From NCBI RefSeq assembly GCF_019457595.1, contig NZ_CP080419.1, positions 3,596,001 to 3,660,000 of the forward strand: a DNA stretch of 64,000 nucleotides. Direction: 5' to 3'. The position numbers were made by a program, and so were the translations under genes. This document shows, piece after piece, positions 46,846 through 56,261 of this stretch. Under the pieces are notes generated by a model. That model ran no database searches. It had not been told where the DNA came from and worked only from the letters and a program-made list of their open reading frames with translations. This stretch comes from Shewanella psychrotolerans (GTDB taxonomy: Bacteria; Pseudomonadota; Gammaproteobacteria; Enterobacterales; Shewanellaceae). Within the stretch, counting starts at the first letter, position 1; the number at the start of each line of letters is the position of its first letter.

Positions 46846-47694
46846 CTAGCGTAAATCCCGAGGCGGTCTTAAATAGGCCGTCACCAACAAAGTTAATCCA
46901 GCTAACACAAAGGGGACACTGAGCATCTGACCCACGCTAAGGCTCCAATCCAGGGCAAACTCAGCCTGACGCACTTTGACAAACTCTATCAGGTAACGAG
47001 CCCCAAACACTAATGCCAAGAACAAGCCTACCAGCGCCCCCTCCCTGCGTTTCATCTCGGTATAACGATAGAGCAGCCACAAGGTGATAAAGATGACCAA
47101 ATAAGCTAAGGCCTCATATAACTGCGCCGGATGGCGTGGCACCATATCGATTCGCTCAAAGATGATCCCCCAAGGCTTATCGGTTGCGACACCGAGAATC
47201 TCAGAGTTAGCCAGATTACCTAAACGGACGAATACACAGAAAATGCCTGTTGCGATCGCTAAGCGGTCAAGCACGAATAGAAACGGAAGCTTCACTTTGT
47301 GCTTGTAATAATACATGGCCAGTACCACACCTACAGTACCACCATGGCTCGCCAACCCCCCTTCCCAAATCGCGAAAATCTTCGCGGGATGGGCAAAATA
47401 ATATTGAGGATCATAAAACAAAACATGTCCTAATCGCGCCCCGAGCACTATGCCAACCACGCAATAAACCAACAAGTTATCCAGTGAATCCACATCGAGC
47501 CCTTCACGGACATAAATATGCTTAATCACCTGAAAACCACTGGCGATCGCCGTGGCAAATAAAACGCCGTACCAGTGTATTGTTAGCCCCATAAAAGACA
47601 CTAATACTGGGTCCATATTCCAAACTAAATGCTCCAAACGTGTTGCTCCCAAACCTCTGACCAAAAGGCCTAAATAAAAATTATCTGCTGACAT
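46846..47694 (-). CDS. lgt: Prolipoprotein diacylglyceryl transferase, divergent type
   Basis: 282 aa, about seven membrane segments. Lgt motifs are present: the Arg of GARLGHVLFYDPQYY, the HGG of EGGLASHGGTVGV, and RLGNLANSEI, with RHPAQLYEAL. The wording of these motifs (ARLGH, IWEGGLASHGG, NSEILGVATDKPWG) is that of Bacteroidota Lgt, unlike the GGRIGYVLFYN / WDGGMSFHGG of enterobacterial Lgt. It is not beside thyA, the usual proteobacterial neighbour, so this may be a second, acquired copy. The ATG at 47694 is the annotated start; MDPVLVSFMG inside may be the true core. Confidence 0.85.
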   Translation of the reverse strand: MSADNFYLGLLVRGLGATRLEHLVWNMDPVLVSFMGLTIHWYGVLFATAIASGFQVIKHIYVREGLDVDSLDNLLVYCVVGIVLGARLGHVLFYDPQYYFAHPAKIFAIWEGGLASHGGTVGVVLAMYYYKHKVKLPFLFVLDRLAIATGIFCVFVRLGNLANSEILGVATDKPWGIIFERIDMVPRHPAQLYEALAYLVIFITLWLLYRYTEMKRREGALVGLFLALVFGARYLIEFVKVRQAEFALDWSLSVGQMLSVPFVLAGLTLLVTAYLRPPRDLR

Positions 47695-47830
47695 GCAGTT
47701 TTACGCGCTTCGCCTAGGTTATTCAAGACTTTGGCTTTGGATTAGCTAAACTTTATCTAAGAATAATCGGTTTAACTGTCATCCATAGATAGTCAATTTT
47801 CTAAGGTCGTTAGGATTTTCGCTGGCAATG

Positions 47831-47862
47831 AAAAAGGCTTAGTCGCCAAAGCGACCAAGCCC
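47831..47862 (-). terminator. Terminator after gabT
   Basis: Minus strand: GGGCTTGGTCGC-TTTG-GCGACTAAGCC followed by TTTTT. Confidence 0.85.
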
Positions 47863-47901
47863 TTAATTTATATTGATTGATATTAGTTAACGCTTAAAAC
47901 A

Positions 47902-49182
47902 CTACTTTGCGACCGAGGCAAACAACTGATTAAACTTTTCTAAACCTTCATGGACGATGGCATCACTAATGGTCAAGGCTGGCAGGAAGCGGATCACGTT
48001 ACCGTAAAAACCACAGGCTAACAGCACTAATCCATGTTTGGCGGCATTGGCAATAATGGCTTGAGTCAGTGCGGTATTAGGCTGCTCTTTATCGCCATCG
48101 ACAATCAACTCCATCGCGATCATAGCGCCTTGATTACGCACCTCGCCAATGACTTGAGGATATTGCTGCTGCAACCCCGTTAAATGTTCATTGAAAATCG
48201 ACCCAATTTGCGCTGCCCGCTCAACTAAGTTTTCCTCGGCCATCACCTCGAGCACTGCCAGCGCTGCGACGCAGCCCACTGGCGAGCCACCATAGGTACC
48301 ACCCAGACCACCAGGCAGTGGCGCATCCATAATCTCACTCTTACCAACCACAGCCGCAAGCGGGAAACCACCAGCGATCCCCTTCGCCATGGTGATCAGA
48401 TCGGGTTCAACATCTGCATGTTCAAAACTAAACATCTTACCAGTACGACCAAAACCACTTTGGATCTCATCGGCAATTAGCACGATCCCATGCTGATCGC
48501 ATAGCTTACGTAGTGCCTGTAAAAATTCGGCTGGCGCGGCGTAGAATCCGCCCTCACCCTGAACGGGTTCGACAATAATGGCCGCCACATCGCAGGGCGC
48601 AATATCCACCTTAAATAGGTTTTCAATCGCCTTAAGTGAGTCTTTCACGCTAACATCATGCAACGCCATTGGATAAGGTGCGTGGAAGATATCTCCGGCA
48701 AATGGACCAAACTGATGCTTGTAAGGGCTAATTTTTCCCGTCAGTGCCATGGTCAAATTGGTTCTGCCATGGAAGCCACCATTGAAAGCGATAACACCAC
48801 GACGACCCGTATAAGCGCGGGCGATTTTGACGCAGTTTTCAACGGCCTCTGCACCTGTTGTCACAAAAATCGCTTTCTTATCACTGTCACCAGGCGCTAT
48901 CTCAGTCAGCTTCTCAGCTAGCTCAACCGCCGACTCATAGGGATTAACCATCACACAGGTATGGCTAAAATTATCCAGCTGAGCCTTAACCGCCTCGACA
49001 ATTTTCGGATGACTATGACCGGTATTGCACACCGCAATCCCCGTACCGAAATCGATAAAACGATTGCCTTCGACATCCCAAATCTCAGCATTTTTAGCAC
49101 GTTCAACATAAACTGGATAAGCGTTGCCTTGACCTCTAGCAATAGCCTTAACTTTACGCGCCTGTAGTTCTGCGTTATTCAT
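47902..49182 (-). CDS. gabT: 4-aminobutyrate aminotransferase
   Basis: 426 aa, class-III PLP aminotransferase that converts GABA to succinate semialdehyde. Motifs are the PLP-Asp segment VLIADEIQSGFGRTG and the Schiff-base Lys in ITMAKGIAGG. Second gene of gabDT, 26 bp after gabD. Confidence 0.93.
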   Translation of the reverse strand: MNNAELQARKVKAIARGQGNAYPVYVERAKNAEIWDVEGNRFIDFGTGIAVCNTGHSHPKIVEAVKAQLDNFSHTCVMVNPYESAVELAEKLTEIAPGDSDKKAIFVTTGAEAVENCVKIARAYTGRRGVIAFNGGFHGRTNLTMALTGKISPYKHQFGPFAGDIFHAPYPMALHDVSVKDSLKAIENLFKVDIAPCDVAAIIVEPVQGEGGFYAAPAEFLQALRKLCDQHGIVLIADEIQSGFGRTGKMFSFEHADVEPDLITMAKGIAGGFPLAAVVGKSEIMDAPLPGGLGGTYGGSPVGCVAALAVLEVMAEENLVERAAQIGSIFNEHLTGLQQQYPQVIGEVRNQGAMIAMELIVDGDKEQPNTALTQAIIANAAKHGLVLLACGFYGNVIRFLPALTISDAIVHEGLEKFNQLFASVAK

Positions 49183-49208
49183 CTGTTTGTCCTTTACTCA
49201 ACCTAAAG

Positions 49209-50666
49209 TTACTTATCCAATCCGCCAAGACACAAATACTTAATTTCTAAGTAATCATCTAGACCATATTTAGAACCTTCACGACCATTACCCGACTGTT
49301 TCACCCCACCAAAAGGCGCGGCAGCATTAGAGATGATCCCTTCGTTAACCCCCACCATGCCATATTCCAGCCCCTCTGCGACGCGGAAGATACGACCAAT
49401 ATCGCGGGCATAAAAGTAAGCGGCCAGGCCATATTCGGTATCGTTAGCCATGCTGATCGCTTCGGCTTCATCATCGAAACAGATAATCGGTGTCACTGGG
49501 CCAAAAATTTCATTACGCGCCAGCGCCATATCATTGGTCACGCCAGTAACAATCACAGGCGCGAGGAAGCTCTCCCCTAAGTCACTACGCTGACCACCAG
49601 TCATCACCTTAGCACCACTGGCAACGGTCTCTTCCACCAGTTTGAGCACATTATCGACGGCCGTTTTATTGATCATTGGGCCGACAGTAACGCCTTCGCT
49701 TAAACCGTCACCCACTTTTAAACCCGCCACCGCCGCTGCAAACTTTTCGGTAAATTCAGCAGCAACCTTACTTTGGACAAATATTCGGTTGGTACAGACA
49801 CAAGTTTGACCCGCATTACGGTATTTAGAGATCAGGGCGCCCTGCACTGCTGCGTCGATATCGGCATCATCGAAAACGATAAATGGCGCGTTGCCACCTA
49901 ACTCCATCGATACTTTTTTCACACTGCTAGCACACTGTGTTAGCAAAATTTTGCCCACTGCGGTGGATCCAGTAAAAGTAAACTTGGCCACATCAGGATG
50001 TTGAGTCAATACCTTCCCCATACCCACGGCATCTTCACCCACCACAATATTAAACACCCCAGCAGGAATGCCGGCGCGTTCTGCCAGCTCGGCCATAGCC
50101 AATGCAGATAAGGGGGTTGATGGGGCAGGACGAGCCACGAAAGTACAACCTGCCGCCAGCGCTGCGGCCGCTTTACGGGCGATCATCGCATTAGGAAAGT
50201 TCCAGGGCGTGATCGATGCCACCACGCCAACGGGTTGCTTAATGACTAAGATACGTTTGTCATTAGAGGGGGCGGGAATTGTATCACCATAGACTCGCTT
50301 ACCCTCTTCGGCAAACCAATCGATAAAGGCAGCACCATAGGCAATTTCACCCTTTGCTTCAGCTAGAGGCTTGCCCTGCTCAAGGGTAAGTATCCGGCCA
50401 AGATCCTCTTGATGCTCCATCATTAGGTTGAACCACTTACGCATTAACGCCGCACGTTCATTAGCGGATTTTTTTGACCAAGCTGGCAACGCCTTCTTCG
50501 CTGCGACTATCGCCATCTCTGTTTCGGCGCATCCCGCATCGGATACTTCGGCAATCGTCTCTAAATTAGCAGGGTTCACCACCGCGAATCGCTTATCGCT
50601 GTGACTCCAGTTGCCATCGATATATGAGGCGAGCTTGATTAACTGGCTATCTTTAATTCCCTGCAT
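49209..50666 (-). CDS. gabD: Succinate-semialdehyde dehydrogenase (NADP+)
   Basis: 485 aa, aldehyde dehydrogenase family. Catalytic Glu in SMELGGNAP and Cys in AGQTCVCTNR; the GabD-like CxC (CVC) may form the known redox disulfide. It oxidises the GabT product to succinate. Confidence 0.94.
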   Translation of the reverse strand: MQGIKDSQLIKLASYIDGNWSHSDKRFAVVNPANLETIAEVSDAGCAETEMAIVAAKKALPAWSKKSANERAALMRKWFNLMMEHQEDLGRILTLEQGKPLAEAKGEIAYGAAFIDWFAEEGKRVYGDTIPAPSNDKRILVIKQPVGVVASITPWNFPNAMIARKAAAALAAGCTFVARPAPSTPLSALAMAELAERAGIPAGVFNIVVGEDAVGMGKVLTQHPDVAKFTFTGSTAVGKILLTQCASSVKKVSMELGGNAPFIVFDDADIDAAVQGALISKYRNAGQTCVCTNRIFVQSKVAAEFTEKFAAAVAGLKVGDGLSEGVTVGPMINKTAVDNVLKLVEETVASGAKVMTGGQRSDLGESFLAPVIVTGVTNDMALARNEIFGPVTPIICFDDEAEAISMANDTEYGLAAYFYARDIGRIFRVAEGLEYGMVGVNEGIISNAAAPFGGVKQSGNGREGSKYGLDDYLEIKYLCLGGLDK

Positions 50667-50781
50667 AATTACTCCAAATCAAAAAGGTTCACTAACTTTT
50701 ACTTATCTCTCTATTGAATAGCAAAACCAACTCAGGTTAAATACAAAAAAATCAACACAATGTTTTATAGCGATAAAACTT

Positions 50782-51717
50782 ATGAGTAAGCAATCGATAA
50801 TTCCTAAAACGGTCACCGAATATGATCTACGATTGCTGCGTATCTTTCGCACTGTTGTTGAAAATGGTGGTTTCGCTGCCGCCGAGACAGAATTAGGCGT
50901 GACCCGCTCCACGATCAGCGTCCATATGTCTAATCTTGAGAGCCGTATGAAACTGAAACTTTGTAGCAGAGGGCGAGGTGGTTTTGCCCTCACCGAAGCG
51001 GGCCAAGCCGTGTACCATGCTTGTATCGAGCTGTTCGACTCACTCAATAATTTCTCGATGTTTGTCAACAATCTAGGTGAAGAGTTAATCGGAGAGTTGG
51101 TGATACTCTGCGCCGACCAGCTCGACCATACGATGCAACAAAAGTTGGCGCAAGTGATCGCCTATATTCATCAGCGTCAGCCACAGCTGCACCTCATCTT
51201 AGATGGTGAAGCACTGCACCATATCGAGAAGTCACTGTTACAAGATAAAGCCCATGTTGGGCTACTTCCCAGCTATCAACAGATAGAAGGCCTGAACTAT
51301 CGCACCATCTTCAGTGAGCCTATTTATCTCTGTTGCAGCGCGCAACACCCCTATTTTTACTTAAATGATGATGAGATCAGCGCGGAAATGTTGGCTAAGA
51401 CCCACTCTATTCACCCGGGAGTCGATATCGATCCCGATGGAAGGGAACAGTTAAAGCGCCTAAACCTTGCGGCAAAAGCCTATCAGTTTGATACTCGTAA
51501 AACCTTAATTTTATCGGGATGCTACATAGGTTATCTGCCGCTAAGCTATATACAGCAAGAGCTTGAAGCCAAGCAGATGAAGATAATCCACGGCGATGAA
51601 GCCAGTTACCAATTTAACCTTTCTATGGTCTGTAAGCATTCGGCGAGAGAGACGGCTAAAGTCGAGCTGTTAATCGCGGCATTTGAGGAAGTCTTCGCAT
51701 TGAGTGAAGTGGTATAA
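50782..51717 (+). CDS. LysR-family regulator divergent from gabDT
   Basis: 311 aa. Winged helix at residues ~10-70 (RIFRTVVENGGFAAAETELGVTRSTISVHMSNLE), then an effector-binding domain. Its start is 115 bp from gabD in the opposite direction, so it probably controls gabDT, as LysR regulators often do for divergent genes. Confidence 0.87.
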   Translation: MSKQSIIPKTVTEYDLRLLRIFRTVVENGGFAAAETELGVTRSTISVHMSNLESRMKLKLCSRGRGGFALTEAGQAVYHACIELFDSLNNFSMFVNNLGEELIGELVILCADQLDHTMQQKLAQVIAYIHQRQPQLHLILDGEALHHIEKSLLQDKAHVGLLPSYQQIEGLNYRTIFSEPIYLCCSAQHPYFYLNDDEISAEMLAKTHSIHPGVDIDPDGREQLKRLNLAAKAYQFDTRKTLILSGCYIGYLPLSYIQQELEAKQMKIIHGDEASYQFNLSMVCKHSARETAKVELLIAAFEEVFALSEVV

Positions 51718-52273
51718 AAAAAGCTGTAGCAACACCTTAAGTAAAGATATTGCCAACAGCTAAAATGATGAAACTTTAGTAATATAAAAATGTAATACGC
51801 TCATCCTGACCGCAAGTACATCAATGAAAGCAACACGATGAAACAAAAGGCCCAACCCTAAGTCGATTGCAGGAATTCGAAAATATTCAGAGCCTTAAGA
51901 TAGTGTTATTTTTAATCGTCGTAACTAGGATTAAGTGTTCAACTGCTTGACAACCAGAGATGACGGCTACCTTTATTTAAAAGCCACTTAACAACACCAC
52001 ACCAAACAATATAACGTAAAATAACAAAAGCTATACATCAAATGTAATACAATTGAATTTGGACGTATATTTAAACAAACGAGATCTAAAAAGTGGCTCA
52101 CGAATTTATTTAAAATGGGTAAATGATCACTGTTGTGACAATAAGTTATTAAAAACTGCCACAACCACTATTGAATGTTTAACAAAGATACTGATAGGGG
52201 AAATGACGAAAGGTGGAGGTGACGCTACTCAGCCAATTAATAGCTATGTTATAATGTTAAATCTCATATTTTT
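51718..52273. other. Intergenic region before the FadR-type regulator
   Basis: 556 bp. An open frame at 52053-52289 lacks a ribosome site and family likeness and overlaps the regulator start, so it is not called. An extended -10 (TGTTATAAT, -10 at 52250-52255) lies just before the regulator. Confidence 0.5.
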
Positions 52274-53023
52274 ATGGATCTTACCTTGAATCATTTTAAG
52301 CCAATCAAGCAGGTTAAAGCCTCAGAAGAAGTGTCGCAGCAACTCAAGTGTGCCATTTTTGAAGGTAAGTATGTTGCCGGCGATAAACTGCCCTCTGAGC
52401 GAGAGTTGATTGAAAACTTTCAGGTAAGTCGAACAGTGGTTCGTGAAGCGATAAAAGGTTTAGAAGCGCGTGGATTAGTCGAAATCAAGCAGGGCGCTAC
52501 GGGCGGCGCATTCGTTAAAGAACTCACTTTTGAAAGACTAACCAATGACTGTAAGGATCTGTTTTCCCTAGGTCAAATGTCTTTTACTGAGATCTGCCAA
52601 GCGCGTTTAGCCATAGAGCCTGTCGTGGCAGGTTTGGCCGCAAAACATTGCACCGATGAGCAAGCAAAGATGTTGATCGAAGCCAATAATAATGAAAATA
52701 AAACCTTAGAACATCCGGAAACCGTATTGCTACGCAGCCGCGTACATTACCTGCTCGCCGATATGTGTAACAATCGTTTTTTAACCGCTATCGACAAATC
52801 ATTAATTCAGCTAGTCGCTAACATTACTCATCAATTTCAACCCGATACCGACAAAGTCCATCCGGCGGGACTACACCAATCTATCATTGATGCAGTGATC
52901 GCTCGCGATGAAATTGGTGCAGAAAATGCGATGCGAGAGCACTTAATTGAGTTTATCTCACTCTTACAGGGTATCGAAGAAGAGTACAGGGAATGGCTTA
53001 ATGCCAGTTACACTCCTAGTTAA
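52274..53023 (+). CDS. GntR-family (FadR/FCD type) regulator
   Basis: 249 aa. An N-terminal GntR winged helix (GDKLPSERELIENFQVSRTVVREAIKGLEARGLVEIKQG) and C-terminal FCD helical domain with the metal/effector residues spread over EICQARLAIEPVVA and HQSIIDAVI. The ATG at 52274 has no Shine-Dalgarno sequence and lies only ~19 bases after the -10 box, so initiation may be leaderless-like or at the TTG at 52286. Target unknown. Confidence 0.87.
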   Translation: MDLTLNHFKPIKQVKASEEVSQQLKCAIFEGKYVAGDKLPSERELIENFQVSRTVVREAIKGLEARGLVEIKQGATGGAFVKELTFERLTNDCKDLFSLGQMSFTEICQARLAIEPVVAGLAAKHCTDEQAKMLIEANNNENKTLEHPETVLLRSRVHYLLADMCNNRFLTAIDKSLIQLVANITHQFQPDTDKVHPAGLHQSIIDAVIARDEIGAENAMREHLIEFISLLQGIEEEYREWLNASYTPS

Positions 53024-53079
53024 TATCCCAAACAGATCACTGAGATTTCCCCTGTAAAGCTAATACTGAATCGATTAAC

Positions 53080-53604
53080 CTAAAATCGATTCAGTAGTTC
53101 TACATCAAAATCATGCTCTGTTACAGCAAGACCAAGGAGTTCAATTCGCTGCTTTATCGCCGTTAGCTCACTATCAAGCTGATTTAATGTCAGGGTATTG
53201 TCATCCAGCAGATAAACCAATTTTAGGCTAGTGAAATAAAAACTTAAGATAATCAAGGCGTCAACATTATCGTTGTCCGCCTCGCGTTTTATCGCCTTCA
53301 GCTTACGATAGATCCGATTTTGTAGCGCTTTTAAGCGCGACACATAATAGATCTCTTTCAAATAATCATTGTGGCGCTTTAGATATAACCCACCCGCACA
53401 AATCGCAAAAGCAATAAGTACACCTAAAAAATTAAGATGTAAGTTCCCCGTTGGCTCACCACTTTGCACCTCAACATGACCAAAAAGACTTATCAACACT
53501 TGGCCAAAAAGTAATGATAACAGCGCTAGACTGCCGATAAAAACCCCAATCACCCGATTTAAACGTTGGCGATAAAGTACTTTATCGACCTCGACTAACT
53601 TCAT
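53080..53604 (-). CDS. DUF3087 membrane protein
   Basis: 174 aa with two N-terminal membrane segments (residues ~17-41 and ~58-73) and a soluble, helical C-terminus. The pattern VDKVLYRQRLNRVIG and LDDNTLTLNQLDSEL matches DUF3087. Function unknown. It converges on the FadR-type gene and its 5' end faces the MetJ-operator region. Confidence 0.75.
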   Translation of the reverse strand: MKLVEVDKVLYRQRLNRVIGVFIGSLALLSLLFGQVLISLFGHVEVQSGEPTGNLHLNFLGVLIAFAICAGGLYLKRHNDYLKEIYYVSRLKALQNRIYRKLKAIKREADNDNVDALIILSFYFTSLKLVYLLDDNTLTLNQLDSELTAIKQRIELLGLAVTEHDFDVELLNRF

Positions 53605-53974
53605 TTTAGTTCTCTTTTACCACGACAAAAATAGCTTGCAAGATTACCATGAGTCGCAGTCTAAGTCGCGGTTTTACTGATATAAAACATTTGATCTATT
53701 GATTAAAGCTAGGCAAGTTAAGCTGTAAGCTAATTGATTTGTTAAAGCTGAGTAACCACTAATTTAACAGTAACAAAACATTTGGAAGTAAAAACATCTA
53801 GACGTCTAAATTGACAGACGTCTTTCAATCTCATATCCTCTCACCTATTGAGATGACCCATTTCGTTTTTAAACGAAATGTTCCAGCTAGGAGGGCGAGG
53901 GAACCATTGGTGTACATCTAGTTTTAAAGATACGTTCTCATTAATGAGACGTTTAAGTGAAAAGAGAGATCACA
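53605..53974. promoter_or_regulatory. Regulatory region upstream of metT
   Basis: 370 bp with the MetJ operator at 53792-53823, a perfect 10-bp hairpin CATTTCGTTT/AAACGAAATG (53859-53880), and a palindrome CGTTCTCATTAATGAGACG (53933-53951) followed by AGACGTTT, a 7/8 Met-box match. Confidence 0.6.
53792..53823. promoter_or_regulatory. MetJ operator (tandem Met boxes)
   Basis: Two perfect Met boxes AGACGTCT at 53800-53807 and 53816-53823, spaced 16 bp apart (two box lengths), with a 6/8 box AAACATCT in phase to the left (53792) and a poor box between. In-phase 8-bp arrays are the MetJ binding mode, so the downstream gene is predicted to be repressed by MetJ with S-adenosylmethionine. Confidence 0.85.
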
Positions 53975-55318
53975 TTGACAACTTCGACGCATGCCCATAA
54001 ATCAACAGCAAAAACGCAAGCTTCCTTTATTGCCTTGCTACCATTATTCCTCTTCTTAGCACTATTTATTGGTGCTGGAGTTTACTTTCAGAGTCAGGGC
54101 GTCGATTTCGCTTTCTATCAATTACCGAGCGTAATAGCGATACTCCCAGCGATCATCTTGGCATTGATTATCTCTAAGGAAAAGCTCAATCAAAGCATTG
54201 AAACCTTTATTGCGGGCATTGGACACTCCAATATTATTGCCATGTGTCTTATCTACTTACTCGCCGGTGCCTTTGCCTCTGTGGCTAAAGCGACCGGTGG
54301 TGTAGATGCCACCGTCGCTTTAGGCTTATCCTTGGTGCCATCCAATCTGTTGCTTCCAGGTTTCTTTGTGATCGCCGCTTTTATTGCCACTGCAATGGGA
54401 ACTTCTATGGGTACCATTGCTGCCGTAGCACCTATTGCACTTGGCGTTGCCAACGAAGCACAAATTGATCACGCGATCATGGCTGGCGCGGTAATTTCTG
54501 GTGCTCTTTTTGGTGATAACCTCTCTATTATCTCTGACACCACAATTGCTGCGACTCGAACACAAGGCTGTGAGATGAAAGATAAGTTTAGAGAGAACCT
54601 TATCTTTGCTATTCCCGCATCGATCATCACCTTAGTGATCTTTACTTTGGTAGGCCAAGGTCAGGCAGACGTTGCAGCGCAAGAGATTGATTTTGTAAAA
54701 GTGCTCCCTTACCTCACTATTTTGGCCTTAGCGGTCGCAGGCCTGAACGTGTTTATCGTGTTAACCATCGGCATTTTACTCGCAGGATTCACAGGCCTAT
54801 TTACCATGGATTATGGCATGATTAAGTTCGGTCAAGATATCTACGCAGGCTTTAGCAATATGCAGGAGATTTTCATTCTCTCGATGCTTGTCGGTGGACT
54901 CGCCGCACTAATGCAACAGCAAGGTGGACTGGCTTTTGTCAGTAACCAGATAGAGAAGTTAATCACTCGTTTCTCTAAGGCTAAAGGTGAAGCTTCGACT
55001 CGCGCTTCAGAGTTGGGTATGGCAGGTATTGTGGCCGTAACCAACACCTGCGTGGCCAATAACACGGTATCGATTGTGGTGACTGGTGATATCGCAAAAG
55101 AACTGGCACAAAAACACAATGTCACCCCAAAGCGCGCCGCCAGTATTTTGGATATTTTCTCCTGTATTGTTCAAGGATTGATTCCTTACGGTGCACAAGC
55201 ACTATTGATCGCCTCAACTTTTGCAATTAGTCCATTAGAAGCGGTAACCCATGCCTGGTATTGCATGATATTAGCTGTTGTCGCGGTTGCGATAGTGAGT
55301 TTTCGTAAACGTCATTAA
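53975..55318 (+). CDS. metT: NhaC-family transporter, predicted methionine transporter MetT
   Basis: 447 aa from TTG 53975, six bases after AGAGAG; GTG 53957 has no ribosome site. About ten membrane segments, Na+/H+ antiporter NhaC family (GDNLSIISDTTIAATRTQGCE is the family signature). NhaC paralogues under methionine control are named MetT. The tandem Met boxes upstream place this one in the MetJ regulon, so methionine uptake is the likely role rather than sodium export. That function is inferred from regulation. A terminator follows at 55492. Confidence 0.75.
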   Translation: MTTSTHAHKSTAKTQASFIALLPLFLFLALFIGAGVYFQSQGVDFAFYQLPSVIAILPAIILALIISKEKLNQSIETFIAGIGHSNIIAMCLIYLLAGAFASVAKATGGVDATVALGLSLVPSNLLLPGFFVIAAFIATAMGTSMGTIAAVAPIALGVANEAQIDHAIMAGAVISGALFGDNLSIISDTTIAATRTQGCEMKDKFRENLIFAIPASIITLVIFTLVGQGQADVAAQEIDFVKVLPYLTILALAVAGLNVFIVLTIGILLAGFTGLFTMDYGMIKFGQDIYAGFSNMQEIFILSMLVGGLAALMQQQGGLAFVSNQIEKLITRFSKAKGEASTRASELGMAGIVAVTNTCVANNTVSIVVTGDIAKELAQKHNVTPKRAASILDIFSCIVQGLIPYGAQALLIASTFAISPLEAVTHAWYCMILAVVAVAIVSFRKRH

Positions 55319-55491
55319 ACACAGTATGAGTAGATAGCGAAAGCGAATATTAAAGATATAGTTTCACAATCGCTTGCTATCGCTTAGACTGTAGCCATAG
55401 GGATATCACCAATGGCGTAGTATGACGTGATAGGATCTCAGTCGGGTTATTTGACTCACGAGTAATCATAAGTAGCAGCGCCAGATTTATC

Positions 55492-55521
55492 AAAGGAGTG
55501 CAATTGTTGCGCTCCTTTTTT
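55492..55521 (+). terminator. Terminator upstream of 55548
   Basis: AAAGGAGTGCAA/TTGCGCTCCTTTTTT, one G-T pair, T run. Confidence 0.85.
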
Positions 55522-55547
55522 ACATAACAAAAATAACTGACGACTCT

Positions 55548-56249
55548 ATGGCTGTTTACCATCCAATCAATTATGACTTCCACCGTATGGTGATATTTAC
55601 AACCTTAGCTGGTGCGATAGTCTCGAGCTTAGGTCTAGGCATTAGTCTTATTGCCAAATACATGCAAATTGGCAGCTTAGTATTTAATCAGCGACCCGAT
55701 TTTTTAGGTAATTATATGGACTCTCCATTAGCCTACATATTCAATATGGGACTGATCTTGGCGGGGCTGTGTGTTTTACTTGCTATGTATGGACTGCAGC
55801 AGTTACGCCTCGGTCATTTTGGCCACTATATCTCAATCACAGGGTTTGCCGTTGGCGCATGTATTATCTTGATTGGGATCTATCCCATCAACTACCTATT
55901 TGAACATCGGCTATTTTCAACCGGTTTTCTGGTAACCACTTTACTGCTTTACTTTCTTACCCTATGCGCGCGCCTCAATCATAAAGAGATCTGTCCACTG
56001 CCACTGTTTGGCGTCAGTTTATTAGGGTTTATCTCCGCATCATCATTAGCACTAATGCTCAATTGGAATATATTGGATTTTTCGCCATGTGTTCATCCAA
56101 AGACAGATATTTGTACAATATCGTTACTTACGTGGTGTCAAACCAACCTCGTGATGATTTGGTGTATCACCCTAGCCTTGACCATAAAAAATTTGGCGCG
56201 GCATGACTATAAAAAATTAATATCCAACCAATTGACGGCCAACTATTAA
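55548..56249 (+). CDS. Unknown multi-pass membrane protein
   Basis: 233 aa with about six membrane segments and a pattern loosely like DUF998. No catalytic motif seen. Its ribosome site is poor. It is 12 bp before the pseudouridine synthase gene in the same direction. Confidence 0.7.
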   Translation: MAVYHPINYDFHRMVIFTTLAGAIVSSLGLGISLIAKYMQIGSLVFNQRPDFLGNYMDSPLAYIFNMGLILAGLCVLLAMYGLQQLRLGHFGHYISITGFAVGACIILIGIYPINYLFEHRLFSTGFLVTTLLLYFLTLCARLNHKEICPLPLFGVSLLGFISASSLALMLNWNILDFSPCVHPKTDICTISLLTWCQTNLVMIWCITLALTIKNLARHDYKKLISNQLTANY

Positions 56250-56261
56250 TCTGAGTTTTCA

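Noticed and set aside
52053..52289. 78-codon frame upstream of the FadR-type regulator
   Set aside because: No ribosome site, no familiar motif, overlaps the regulator start and contains its promoter -10 box.
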